Of a stretch of 19,128 nucleotides of DNA, positions 1 to 7,031 are shown in pieces. The position numbers and the translations under genes are program-made. How positions within the stretch are numbered: the first letter of the stretch is position 1; the number at the start of each line of letters is the position of its first letter. The stretch is from Streptomyces fulvoviolaceus. GTDB lineage: Bacteria > Actinomycetota > Actinomycetes > Streptomycetales > Streptomycetaceae. The stretch covers positions 1 through 19,128 of the forward strand of contig NZ_JOEY01000096.1 of NCBI RefSeq assembly GCF_000718165.1, given 5' to 3'. A model generated the notes under the pieces. The model was not told the DNA's origin. It made no database searches and saw only the letters and a program-made list of their open reading frames with translations.

Positions 1-1
1 C

Positions 2-877
2 AAGGACATCGAGGACCTGTCCGAGGTCGAGTACCTGTACTGGGTCGGCTGCGCGGGTGCCCTCGAAGACCGCGCGAAGAAGACCACGAAGGCCTTCGCC
101 GAGCTGCTCCACATCGCGGGCGTCAAGTTCGCGATCATGGGCGGCGACGAGAAGTGCACCGGTGACTCGGCGCGCCGCCTCGGCAACGAGCCGTTGTTCC
201 AGGAGCTCGGCATGGAGAACGTGGCGGCGCTGAACATGGCGTTCGGCGAGGACGACGAAGACGAGTCGACCAAGAAGCCCAAGTCGGCCAAGAAGATCGT
301 CGCCACCTGCCCGCACTGCCTCAACACGATCGGCAACGAGTACCCGCAGATCGGCGGCGACTACGAGGTCATCCACCACACCCAGCTGCTCCAGCACCTG
401 GTGGACGAGGGCAAGCTGGTCCCGGTGACCCCGGTCGAGGGCATCATCACCTACCACGACCCCTGCTACCTGGGCCGCCACAACAAGATCTACACGCCTC
501 CGCGCGAGATCATCGCCAGCGTCCCGGGCCTCCGGAACGAGGAGATGCACCGCCACAAGGAACGCGGCTTCTGCTGCGGCGCCGGCGGCGCGCGGATGTG
601 GATGGAGGAGCGGATCGGCAAGCGCATCAACAACGAGCGCGTGGACGAAGCCCTCTCCACCAACCCCGACATCGTCTCCACGGCCTGCCCGTTCTGCCTC
701 GTCATGCTGACCGACTCGGTCAACGGCAAGAAGAACGAGGGCAAGGCGAAGGAGTCCATCCAGGTCGTGGACGTGGCCCAGCTGCTGCTGGAGTCCGTGA
801 AGACGCCGGAGGACGACGAGCCGCCGGCGGGCGCGGCGGACGTGGAGAGCGAGCCGGAGCCGCAGCCGGTGAAGTAA
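2..877 (+). CDS. (Fe-S)-binding oxidoreductase with CCG domains, 3' part only
   Basis: This is the C-terminal part of an iron-sulfur electron-transfer protein of the HdrD/GlpC (heterodisulfide reductase-like) type. The frame is open from base 2, so the true start lies left of the window. Two CCG (cysteine-rich) domains are visible. The first runs from a WVGCAG motif near base 45 through DEKCTGDSARR to CPHCLNTIGNEYPQ. The second has YHDPCYLGRHN, then GFCCGAGGARMW, then ACPFCLVMLTD. In this family such cysteines bind a [4Fe-4S] cluster or a related cofactor. The tail after about base 800 is acidic and proline-rich and looks disordered. Streptomyces encode long membrane-linked proteins with this ending, but the N-terminal part cannot be seen here. 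A strong hairpin follows 23 bases after the stop. The gene is probably housekeeping and unrelated to the polysaccharide genes to its right. Confidence 0.9.
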   Translation, partial: KDIEDLSEVEYLYWVGCAGALEDRAKKTTKAFAELLHIAGVKFAIMGGDEKCTGDSARRLGNEPLFQELGMENVAALNMAFGEDDEDESTKKPKSAKKIVATCPHCLNTIGNEYPQIGGDYEVIHHTQLLQHLVDEGKLVPVTPVEGIITYHDPCYLGRHNKIYTPPREIIASVPGLRNEEMHRHKERGFCCGAGGARMWMEERIGKRINNERVDEALSTNPDIVSTACPFCLVMLTDSVNGKKNEGKAKESIQVVDVAQLLLESVKTPEDDEPPAGAADVESEPEPQPVK

Positions 878-900
878 CCGGCCCCTACGGCACCTTCCGA

Positions 901-930
901 CGCCCCCTGCCCGCGCCCGGGCAGGGGGCG
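901..930 (+). terminator. Intrinsic terminator after the Fe-S protein gene
   Basis: A perfect 13-bp GC-rich stem (901-913 pairs with 918-930) with a 4-base loop is followed directly by TTTCT. It sits 23 bases after the stop codon of the upstream gene and separates it from the surface-polysaccharide genes. The T-run is short, as is common in high-GC actinobacteria. Confidence 0.85.
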
Positions 931-964
931 TTTCTACACCATCCGGTGCCTTCTGGGCGCCACA

Positions 965-1000
965 GCGTTATTTATGCCCGGAATTTCCTATTTATTCCAC
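965..1000 (+). promoter_or_regulatory. AT-rich patch upstream of the LAXTG protein gene, probable promoter region
   Basis: This short stretch contains TTATTTAT and TATTTATT and is far richer in A/T than its surroundings. It lies about 65 to 100 bases upstream of the start codon at 1066 and just after the preceding terminator, which is where a promoter is expected. GGAAT (980-984) and ATTCC (994-998) form a small inverted repeat. I cannot identify convincing -35 and -10 elements for a known sigma factor, so the call rests on position and base composition only. Confidence 0.3.
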
Positions 1001-1065
1001 TACAGGTCTTGGAATCGGCCCACGCCGGTGCCATGCCCTACTCCAAGCCAAGGAGAGTGGAAGAA

Positions 1066-1416
1066 ATGACGACATCGCCGAGGTGGCGATCTGTTCTCGC
1101 CTCAGCCGCCACGGCTGCTGCGCTCGTCGTAGCACCGCTGGCAGCCGCGGGGGCAGCCCATGCCACGGACAACCCGTACCCACCGCACTCGACGGACCAT
1201 CCGTACCCGCCGAAGCCGCCGTACCCGCCCAAGCCGCCGAAGCCGCACCACCCTGGCCACCCGCACCACGGGAACGGGCACCACCCGCACAAGTCGGAGC
1301 TCGCGCACACCGGTGGCAACAACGACAGGGAACTGATCCTGGGAGGCGTGGCGGCCACGCTCGTCGCAGCAGGTGCCGGCACCCTGGTGGTCGCACGTCG
1401 TCGCAACAACTCATGA
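1066..1416 (+). CDS. Small secreted Pro/His-rich protein with LAXTG cell-wall sorting signal
   Basis: The 116-residue product has the layout of a sortase substrate. A signal peptide (R6 and R8, then a hydrophobic stretch of about residues 10-30) ends in AHA, with predicted cleavage after A33. The mature part is short and unusual: Tyr/Pro/Lys repeats (residues 38-60), then a His-rich run (61-75, with HHPGHPHH). Next come LAHTG at 79-83, a membrane segment of about 89-109 and a basic RRR tail. LAXTG is the motif used by class E sortases of Streptomyces, for example on long chaplins, so the protein is expected to be linked to peptidoglycan. Start choice: ATG 1066 has an AGGAGAG ribosome site eight bases upstream, and only this start gives a signal peptide. 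The stop overlaps the next start in ATGA. I recognise no named family for the mature part. The His-rich stretch could bind metal ions; that is inference. Confidence 0.88.
   Translation: MTTSPRWRSVLASAATAAALVVAPLAAAGAAHATDNPYPPHSTDHPYPPKPPYPPKPPKPHHPGHPHHGNGHHPHKSELAHTGGNNDRELILGGVAATLVAAGAGTLVVARRRNNS
1201..1236 (+). repeat. Two-copy 18-bp tandem repeat encoding PYPPKP
   Basis: Bases 1201-1218 and 1219-1236 differ at one position and are in frame with the LAXTG protein. Each codes for PYPPKP; a partial third unit (PKP) follows. The repeat forms the proline-rich wall-spanning part of the protein and is a site where repeat number could vary between strains. Confidence 0.8.
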
Positions 1417-3284
1417 CGGTGTCAAAACCACGGATTACCTTCCGCGGGCGTTCCGGGCATGCTGCCCGGGACGCCCGTCGGGCCCACCTGCGCGTTCGCG
1501 GCCCTGTGGCCAGGACCGCGCTGCTGGCCGCCGCCGCACTGCCACCGGTGGCAGCCGCCTGGATCGGTGTCACCGGCTGGCTCGCCCACAGCGAACTCCT
1601 TGCCGCCCAACACGACCTGAACGCACTTCGGGAGTCGGTCGCGACCTCGGCGGCGTCCCGCCCCGCGGCGGTCGCCGCGGGGCCCCAGGCAGAGTCCGAC
1701 CAGGAGCGACTGCTGCGTTCAGCGGCCGCACACGCCTCGCGCGCACACGACCTCACCACCGGACCGGCCTGGTACACCGCCGCCCAGCTGCCCTTCGTCG
1801 GCGGGCCCTTCGAGACCGTGCGCGGCATCGCACAGGCCTCGGACAGACTGACCGGAGATGTACTGCAGCCGCTGGTGCGAACCGTCCCCCGACTCTCGGC
1901 GGGCGCTCACGCCGGCGGCATCCCGCGTGTCCTCACGGAGTTGGAGAGCGAGGCGCCCGCGTTCGCCCGAGCCGCGGGTGTCGCGGCCGATGTACGGAAC
2001 GACGCCGACCGCCTTCCCCGCTCCACCTGGCTGCCGGCTGCCGACCGCGCCCGTGCGCAGCTGTCGGAGCAGCTCGACCGTCTCGCCCCGCAGGCACGCG
2101 ACGTCGCGGTCGCGGCCCGTGTGGCGCCGTCGATGCTCGGGGCACACGGGCCACGGCGCTACTTCCTCGCCTTCCAGAACATCGCCGAAGCCCGGGGCAC
2201 CGGCGGCCTGCCAGGAGCCTTCGCCGTGCTGCGGGCCGACCGTGGCCATCTGTCCTTCGAGCACTTCGGCAACAACACCGAGGTGGACGCACGCGCGGAC
2301 GTGGACCTCGGAGCCGAGTTCGCGGCCCAGTACGGGAGCAACGGGCCCACCAGCGTCTGGGCGAACTCCAACATGAGCCCGCACTTCCCGTACGCGGGCC
2401 GCATCTGGACCGAGTACTGGCGCGCGCAAACCGGCCGGCGTCTGGACGGCGCGATCGCCATCGACCCCGCTTCGCTGGGCCTCCTTCTGCGTGCCACCGG
2501 GCCGGCCCGTCTGCCCGACGGCAGCGAACTCACCGCCGACAACGCCGTGGACCTCACCGAGCGGACCGCCTACGCGAAATACTCGGACACCGCCGAGCGC
2601 AAGGCGTTCTTCGTCCAGGCCGCTCAGGCCGCCGCCGGGCGGATGATGAACGCGATCGACGACCCGAGCAACCTCCCCGCCCTGCTGAGCGCCGTGCACG
2701 ACGTGCAGCGGGAAGGCCGCATGCAAGTGTGGAGCGCACACGCGGCCGAGCAACGCGAGCTGGAATCGCGGCCGTTCGCAGGCGTACTCCCCGACACGCC
2801 CGGACCCTTCGCGGGGCTCGTGGTGAACAACGCGGCCGGCACCAAGCTGGACTACTACCTGGACCGCAGCCTCGTCTGGGCGCCGGGTGCGTGCACGGAC
2901 ACCGGCCGGTCGGTCACCGCGACGGTGAAGCTCACCAACCGGGCGCCGACCTCGGGCCTGCCCCTCTACGTCACCCAACGCGTCGACTGGCCGACCTACC
3001 GCACCCGCCCCGGCGACAACCGGCTACTGGTGTCCTACTACGCGGGCACGGGGGCGAGCCTGACGCGTGCCACCCTGGACGGCAAGCCGATCAAGATGAT
3101 CCCCGGCGCCGAACGCGGCCACCCGGTGTACACCCTCGACCTGGAGCTTCCCCGGCAGTCCACTCGCACGCTCGTGCTGCACCTCGACGAACCCCGGGCC
3201 GACCGCTCCCCGACGATTCTGCGGCAGGCCCTGGTGACGCCGCTGCGGGCCACCGTGAAGCCTGCGAGTCCGTGCCGTGTCTGA
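1413..3284 (+). CDS. DUF4012 domain-containing membrane-anchored protein
   Basis: The 623-residue protein has a basic N-terminus (residues 1-34), one membrane segment (about 33-58) and a large, mostly extracytoplasmic part. Near residues 246-275 it carries the segment I recognise as DUF4012: GPRRYFLAFQNIAEARGTGG, then PGAFAVLRADRG and the FGNNTE sequence. Residues 60-240 are rich in Ala and Arg and may be helical. The C-terminal third looks beta-rich. The biochemical function of DUF4012 proteins is not established; in actinobacteria I associate them with polysaccharide loci, which fits here. The start at 1413 is inside the stop of the LAXTG gene (ATGA), has no good ribosome site of its own and gives the N-terminus just described, so translation is probably coupled to the upstream gene. 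The same frame is open further upstream, but that region is already used by the LAXTG gene. Confidence 0.85.
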   Translation: MTVSKPRITFRGRSGHAARDARRAHLRVRGPVARTALLAAAALPPVAAAWIGVTGWLAHSELLAAQHDLNALRESVATSAASRPAAVAAGPQAESDQERLLRSAAAHASRAHDLTTGPAWYTAAQLPFVGGPFETVRGIAQASDRLTGDVLQPLVRTVPRLSAGAHAGGIPRVLTELESEAPAFARAAGVAADVRNDADRLPRSTWLPAADRARAQLSEQLDRLAPQARDVAVAARVAPSMLGAHGPRRYFLAFQNIAEARGTGGLPGAFAVLRADRGHLSFEHFGNNTEVDARADVDLGAEFAAQYGSNGPTSVWANSNMSPHFPYAGRIWTEYWRAQTGRRLDGAIAIDPASLGLLLRATGPARLPDGSELTADNAVDLTERTAYAKYSDTAERKAFFVQAAQAAAGRMMNAIDDPSNLPALLSAVHDVQREGRMQVWSAHAAEQRELESRPFAGVLPDTPGPFAGLVVNNAAGTKLDYYLDRSLVWAPGACTDTGRSVTATVKLTNRAPTSGLPLYVTQRVDWPTYRTRPGDNRLLVSYYAGTGASLTRATLDGKPIKMIPGAERGHPVYTLDLELPRQSTRTLVLHLDEPRADRSPTILRQALVTPLRATVKPASPCRV

Positions 3285-3320
3285 CATACCGTGCAGGGCC
3301 GTTCGCCGTGACCGCCGCAG

Positions 3321-3358
3321 CGAAGGGGGGCGCCGCTCAGCAGCGGCGCCCCCCTTCG
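3321..3358. terminator. Bidirectional hairpin terminator between convergent genes
   Basis: A perfect 17-bp stem (3321-3337 with 3342-3358) and a 4-base loop lies between the DUF4012 gene (ends 3284) and the phosphatase gene (ends 3375 on the other strand). There is no clear U-tract on either side, but a stem this strong between converging genes is typical of Streptomyces terminators. Confidence 0.8.
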
Positions 3359-3374
3359 GGTTGAAGCGGCGACG

Positions 3375-3965
3375 TTACCGGCCCAGGATCCCGGCCAGCG
3401 TCAGCACCGCGTCGCGGACCTCCAGGGCCCGCGCCCTGTGCACGTCGGGGGCGGCGCCCACCGGGTCGTCGATGCCGTCCGACTCGCCCGGTGCGGGAAC
3501 CACCACGCCGCGCCGGGACGCTGCCAGCCGGACGGCGTCGCGCCGCGTACCGGCCCCGGTCCCGGCCCCGTCCATGAGCCGGACGAACTCCCGGAGGGTG
3601 AAGCAGCGGCGCAGCGCCAGCGGGCAGAGCCGTACCGCCGCCTCCCGGTGGCAACGCTCCAGGCCGAGCACCAGGTCGGCCCGTTCGATCTGGCCGACGT
3701 CCAGGCGCCGGGCGGTGAACTCCCGTACATAACCCCCGAGTTCGTCGACGATCGCACGCGTCACGGAGTCCAGCGGTACCGGCCGGGCTTCGGTGCCCGC
3801 GCTGCGCACCCTGAAGTCCGGCTCCGGCAGCGCGGCGGCCAGCAGCCGTTCCGCGACCGGCGAGCGGTGCAGGTTGCCGGTGCAGACGAAGAGCACCTCG
3901 AAGCCGGTCACCGGGCCGTCGGCCCGCAGGAACCCCGGCATGCCAGGGCTGGTGTCGCGACTCAC
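3375..3965 (-). CDS. Low-molecular-weight protein tyrosine phosphatase (Wzb-like)
   Basis: This phosphatase probably removes phosphate from the tyrosine kinase encoded immediately upstream, a known pairing in capsule and exopolysaccharide systems (Wzb/Wzc). The phosphate-binding loop CTGNLHRS fits CX5R(S/T), with C28 as nucleophile and R34. The late DP motif (GIDDPVG, D167) supplies the expected general acid. At 196 residues it is longer than the usual roughly 150, partly through about 18 extra N-terminal residues and an Arg/Ala-rich insert at about 135-160. The GTG at 3965 overlaps the kinase stop in GTGA and suits coupled translation, so I chose it. A GTG at 3911 (V19) would start just before the fold (TGFEVLFVCTGN) and is a real alternative. 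Confidence 0.92.
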   Translation of the reverse strand: MSRDTSPGMPGFLRADGPVTGFEVLFVCTGNLHRSPVAERLLAAALPEPDFRVRSAGTEARPVPLDSVTRAIVDELGGYVREFTARRLDVGQIERADLVLGLERCHREAAVRLCPLALRRCFTLREFVRLMDGAGTGAGTRRDAVRLAASRRGVVVPAPGESDGIDDPVGAAPDVHRARALEVRDAVLTLAGILGR

Positions 3966-5419
3966 TTCTCGCCCGCGGGAGACCGCAGGGCGGCCCCGGC
4001 GAACTCCTCGTGCCCGGCAGCCGGACGGGGCACCGGCACATCCGCCGGGGCGTAACCGTAGCCGTACCCCTTGCCCTTGAAGCCGGCGGCCATGCTGAAA
4101 ACGGTACCGAGGACGCGTACGCCGGTCCGGCTCAGCGACTCGGCGGCACTGCGGATCTGGTCGCGGCCGGTCTTGGAGGCGCGTACGACGAACAGCACCC
4201 CGTCGGCGAGCGGGGCCAGGCCGATGGTGTCGGCGACCGGCAGCAGGGGAGCGCTGTCCACGACGACCACGTCGTAGGTGGCGGCGAGTTCGCGCAGTAC
4301 CGCCTCCATGCGTTCGGAGGCGAGCAGTTCGGTCGGGTTGGGCGGTACGGCACCGCTGGTGAGCACCGTGAGACGGCCTCCGGCCTGTTGCACCACATCC
4401 TCGATGCAGGCCTGGCCGATGAGCACCGTGGTCAGTCCGGCGTCCTGGACCAGCCCGAAGGTACCGGCCACGGACGGCCGGCGCAGGTCGGCGTCGACCA
4501 GGCAGATCCGCATACCCGCATCGGCAAGAGAGAGGGCCATGTTGACGGCGGTGGTGGTCTTCCCTTCACCGGGCACCGAGCTGGTCACGACGATCACCCG
4601 CGGCCGGTCGTCGACCTGCGCGAACTGCAGGTTGACGCGCAGCCTGCGGAAGGCCTCGGCGCGCGCGGAGGTGCTGGCGGCGTCCATCGCGATCCGCTGC
4701 CGGGCCGAGCTCCTGTCGTACGGGATGGAACCGAGGACCGGCAGCGAGGTGAGCTCTCCGAGCGCGTCGCTGGTCTTGACGGTGGTGTCGAGTGCCTCGC
4801 GCAGCGCGACGAGTCCGGCACCGAGCAGCAGCCCGCCGAACACTCCGGCCACGAGGTCGAGCAGCCGCTTCGGCGAGACAGGATTCCTGGGGACGCTCGC
4901 CTGCTGGGTGACACCGAGCGAGACGGGTGAGACGAGGGAGGTGGACGGGTCCAAGCCATCGGGGTACGCCGCTACCTGCTTCGGTGTCTCCAACTTCTCG
5001 ACGACGGTGATGAAGCGCTCCGCGACGGCGTCGGCGATACGGGCGGCACGTGCCGGAACCGTGTCGCGCACCGTGATGTTGATGAGCACGGTGTTGAGCG
5101 GAGCCTCGGCGGTGATGCGGGAGGCGAGCTGCTCCGGCGTGTACTCCAGCCCGAGCTCGTGCGCCACGGGCTGCGTCACCTGGCGCGTGGCGACGATGGC
5201 CGCATACGACTGGACACGCGCCTGCGAGAAGCTCTGACCGTTGTTCAGATCGGCGGTGTCCGCACCGGTCCGGGTGGCGACGAAGAGCTGGGTATGTGCC
5301 TCGTAGACCGGCGTGGTCACCGCGGTTGCCGCCTCGCCCGCCCCGATGCCCAACACCAGACAGATCAGGACGGTCGGCCAGCGTCTGGCGAGTACTTTGA
5401 GATATCCACGAAGGTCCAA
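3962..5419 (-). CDS. Wzz-like polysaccharide co-polymerase fused to a tyrosine autokinase (BY-kinase)
   Basis: The 485-residue membrane protein combines chain-length control with tyrosine kinase activity. The N-terminal Wzz domain has a membrane segment at about 16-37, an extracytoplasmic part, and a second segment at about 189-206 preceded by the proline-containing RNPVSPKRLLD. The cytoplasmic kinase has Walker A (PGEGKTTT, 283-290), Walker A' (LVDADLRRP, about 307-315) and Walker B (VVVVDSAPL, 384-392). A tyrosine cluster near the C-terminus (Y452, Y454, Y456 in GKGYGYGYA) is the likely autophosphorylation site. Start choice: the frame has a TAG seven codons upstream and no ATG or GTG in between, so TTG 5419 is the only start giving the family-typical DLRGYLKVLARRW N-terminus; GAGGGA lies six bases before it. 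The protein should interact with the flippase and polymerase encoded further right. Confidence 0.95.
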   Translation of the reverse strand: MDLRGYLKVLARRWPTVLICLVLGIGAGEAATAVTTPVYEAHTQLFVATRTGADTADLNNGQSFSQARVQSYAAIVATRQVTQPVAHELGLEYTPEQLASRITAEAPLNTVLINITVRDTVPARAARIADAVAERFITVVEKLETPKQVAAYPDGLDPSTSLVSPVSLGVTQQASVPRNPVSPKRLLDLVAGVFGGLLLGAGLVALREALDTTVKTSDALGELTSLPVLGSIPYDRSSARQRIAMDAASTSARAEAFRRLRVNLQFAQVDDRPRVIVVTSSVPGEGKTTTAVNMALSLADAGMRICLVDADLRRPSVAGTFGLVQDAGLTTVLIGQACIEDVVQQAGGRLTVLTSGAVPPNPTELLASERMEAVLRELAATYDVVVVDSAPLLPVADTIGLAPLADGVLFVVRASKTGRDQIRSAAESLSRTGVRVLGTVFSMAAGFKGKGYGYGYAPADVPVPRPAAGHEEFAGAALRSPAGEK

Positions 5420-5442
5420 CGGGTGTCCCTCACAGGGCTAGA

Positions 5443-5473
5443 AATATACCTTTTATTTGGCTTTGATACTCAA
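5443..5473 (-). promoter_or_regulatory. Possible promoter of the kinase-phosphatase pair
   Basis: On the minus strand, TTGAGT (5473-5468) and TATATT (5448-5443) resemble vegetative -35 and -10 boxes separated by 19 bases, slightly longer than ideal. They sit in a short AT-rich island, and the predicted transcript would start about 15-20 bases before the TTG start at 5419. The pattern is plausible but not proven. Confidence 0.4.
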
Positions 5474-5578
5474 TGCGCCGCCCAGGATAGGCGCCACAGG
5501 CCCGCGCCTTCGGGAGCCACGGCAGCAGCCCGAGGCCGATCGGGGGAAAACAACCCCGAAACGCGACGCAAAGAAGAT

Positions 5579-5590
5579 TTCGGCGCCGAA
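5579..5590. promoter_or_regulatory. 12-bp perfect palindrome in the divergent intergenic region
   Basis: TTCGGCGCCGAA reads the same on both strands. It lies in the 239-base region between the divergently transcribed kinase gene (start 5419) and GT4 gene (start 5659), about 70 bases before the latter. A perfect symmetric site is a typical target for a dimeric regulator, but GC-rich palindromes also arise by chance in such a genome. Confidence 0.25.
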
Positions 5591-5658
5591 TCGCACCCCG
5601 CACCGCAGCAATATGCCTGGCGGCAGGACGGGCTCCCCCAGCGGACGGACAGGTCTTC

Positions 5659-7014
5659 ATGCGTAGGACAATCGCCAATGAAGCGGGACCTCTTGACCTC
5701 GACCCCATGGCACCGGAGCCCGCCGTCGGCTCCACCGCGTCCCGCACCCTGCGCATCGTGCTGGTCGCGTTCACCTGCGATCCCACACGCGGCAGCGAAC
5801 CGGCCATCGGGTGGGGCTGGGCCGAATCACTTGCGGGACGCGGGCACACCGTGGAGGTCCTGACGCACCCCGAGTTCGACAGCGTGCGGCACGCCGAGCG
5901 GCGAGTGGCGGACCTGGGGGCGGTGGGCGAACGCATCAGACTGCACGTCATCCCGGAACCGCGAGCGCCCCGGTGGACCAGCCTGCTGCCCGGCCCGCTG
6001 AGCGGCATGGCCGCGGAAGTCCGGCGCTACGACGGATGGCAGCGCCAGGCCCTGGCGTACGCCCGCAGCCACGGGCTCGACAGGGCCGACCTCGTGCACC
6101 ACGTCTCGTACGGATCTCTGCAAGGTGGCTCTGCCCTGCGTCATCTCGGACCGCCCCTGGTGTTCGGTCCCGTCGGCGGTGGCCAGATCGCACCTCACAG
6201 TCACCGGCGTTACCTGGGCGCCGCCTACCGGCAGGAGGCGCTGCGGACCTGGCTGTGGGTTCGCTGCCTCAGCCGTCGGCAGTCATGCCGCAGGACGCTC
6301 CGCGAGGCGGCGGCGGTGCTGGCCACCAACCGGGACACGGAACGACGGGCTCGCCGTCTGAGCCGTACCGCCACCCGTCTGATGCTGGCGGACGGCATCC
6401 AGGAGTCGCTGATCCGAGAGCCGGCGGAGGCTCGGCCCGCTCGGTCCGGCCGTCCGCCCACCGTTCTGTGGGTCGGCAGGCTGCACCCGCGCAAGACCCC
6501 CGAACTGGCCGTGCGGGCGATCGCACATCTGCGGTCGGAGATTCCGGACGCGCGCCTCGTGATCCTCGGAGACGGACCTCTGCGGCCGTCCCTGGAACAG
6601 CTCGCGCTGCGTCTGGGGGTAGGTGAATCCGTGGAATTCCGGGGCCTGTTGCCCCGCGAACAGGTTTTCGAGGCCTGCGACGAGGCCGACGCGTTCCTGA
6701 TGACCAGCCTGCGGGACTCCTCCAGCACGCAGACCCTGGAAGCGTGGGCCAGAGGCCTCCCCGTCATCCATCTCGGCCACCACGGCATCAGTGACTTCTC
6801 GGCGCCGGGCGGGTCGATCTCCGTACCGCTCGGCGACCCCGCCGACCTGCCGCAACGCCTCGCGTGGGCGCTCAGCGGCGTGCTGAACGATCACCAGACA
6901 CGCCACTGCATGGAACGAGCCGCGCTGGCGTGGGCGCGGAAACACACGTGGACGGCGAAGGCGGAAACCGCCGAAGAGCTCTACCGCGGCATTCTGTGGT
7001 CGGCATCTGTGTGA
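5659..7014 (+). CDS. Glycosyltransferase family 4 (GT-B fold)
   Basis: The 451-residue cytoplasmic or membrane-associated enzyme transfers a sugar from a nucleotide sugar to the lipid-linked repeat unit; donor and acceptor cannot be read from the sequence. After about 30 non-conserved residues the N-terminal Rossmann domain begins with LRIVLVAFTCDPTRGSEPAI, including the glycine-rich GSEP loop. The C-terminal domain begins near PPTVLWVGRLHPRKTPELAV. It carries LVILGDGPLRP and the late donor-binding motif SLRDSSSTQTLEAWARGLP, in which the conserved Glu of the family is kept. ATG 5659 is the first start in frame, with only a weak AGG upstream; ATG 5707 is an alternative that trims the non-conserved leader. 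The GT2 gene follows 17 bases after the stop, so the two are probably co-transcribed. Confidence 0.9.
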   Translation: MRRTIANEAGPLDLDPMAPEPAVGSTASRTLRIVLVAFTCDPTRGSEPAIGWGWAESLAGRGHTVEVLTHPEFDSVRHAERRVADLGAVGERIRLHVIPEPRAPRWTSLLPGPLSGMAAEVRRYDGWQRQALAYARSHGLDRADLVHHVSYGSLQGGSALRHLGPPLVFGPVGGGQIAPHSHRRYLGAAYRQEALRTWLWVRCLSRRQSCRRTLREAAAVLATNRDTERRARRLSRTATRLMLADGIQESLIREPAEARPARSGRPPTVLWVGRLHPRKTPELAVRAIAHLRSEIPDARLVILGDGPLRPSLEQLALRLGVGESVEFRGLLPREQVFEACDEADAFLMTSLRDSSSTQTLEAWARGLPVIHLGHHGISDFSAPGGSISVPLGDPADLPQRLAWALSGVLNDHQTRHCMERAALAWARKHTWTAKAETAEELYRGILWSASV

Positions 7015-7031
7015 ACCCTCGAAAGGCAACC

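Noticed and set aside
598..1065. Open frame leading into the LAXTG protein from inside the Fe-S protein gene
   Set aside because: It crosses a strong terminator and is out of frame with the Fe-S protein; a signal peptide starts only at ATG 1066.
1719..2978. Long minus-strand open frame (419 codons) opposite the DUF4012 gene
   Set aside because: It is an antisense shadow caused by high GC; its translation is low-complexity and has no recognisable domain, while the plus strand carries the recognised protein.
5541..5580. ACGCAAAG together with a CGAAA loop, resembling part of a c-di-GMP-I (GEMM) riboswitch upstream of the GT4 gene
   Set aside because: The stem that should close the GAAA loop is absent, the bases after ACGCAAAG do not fit, and I cannot find the 3' part resembling GGTAGC...GGGTTACCG. 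It looks like a chance match.
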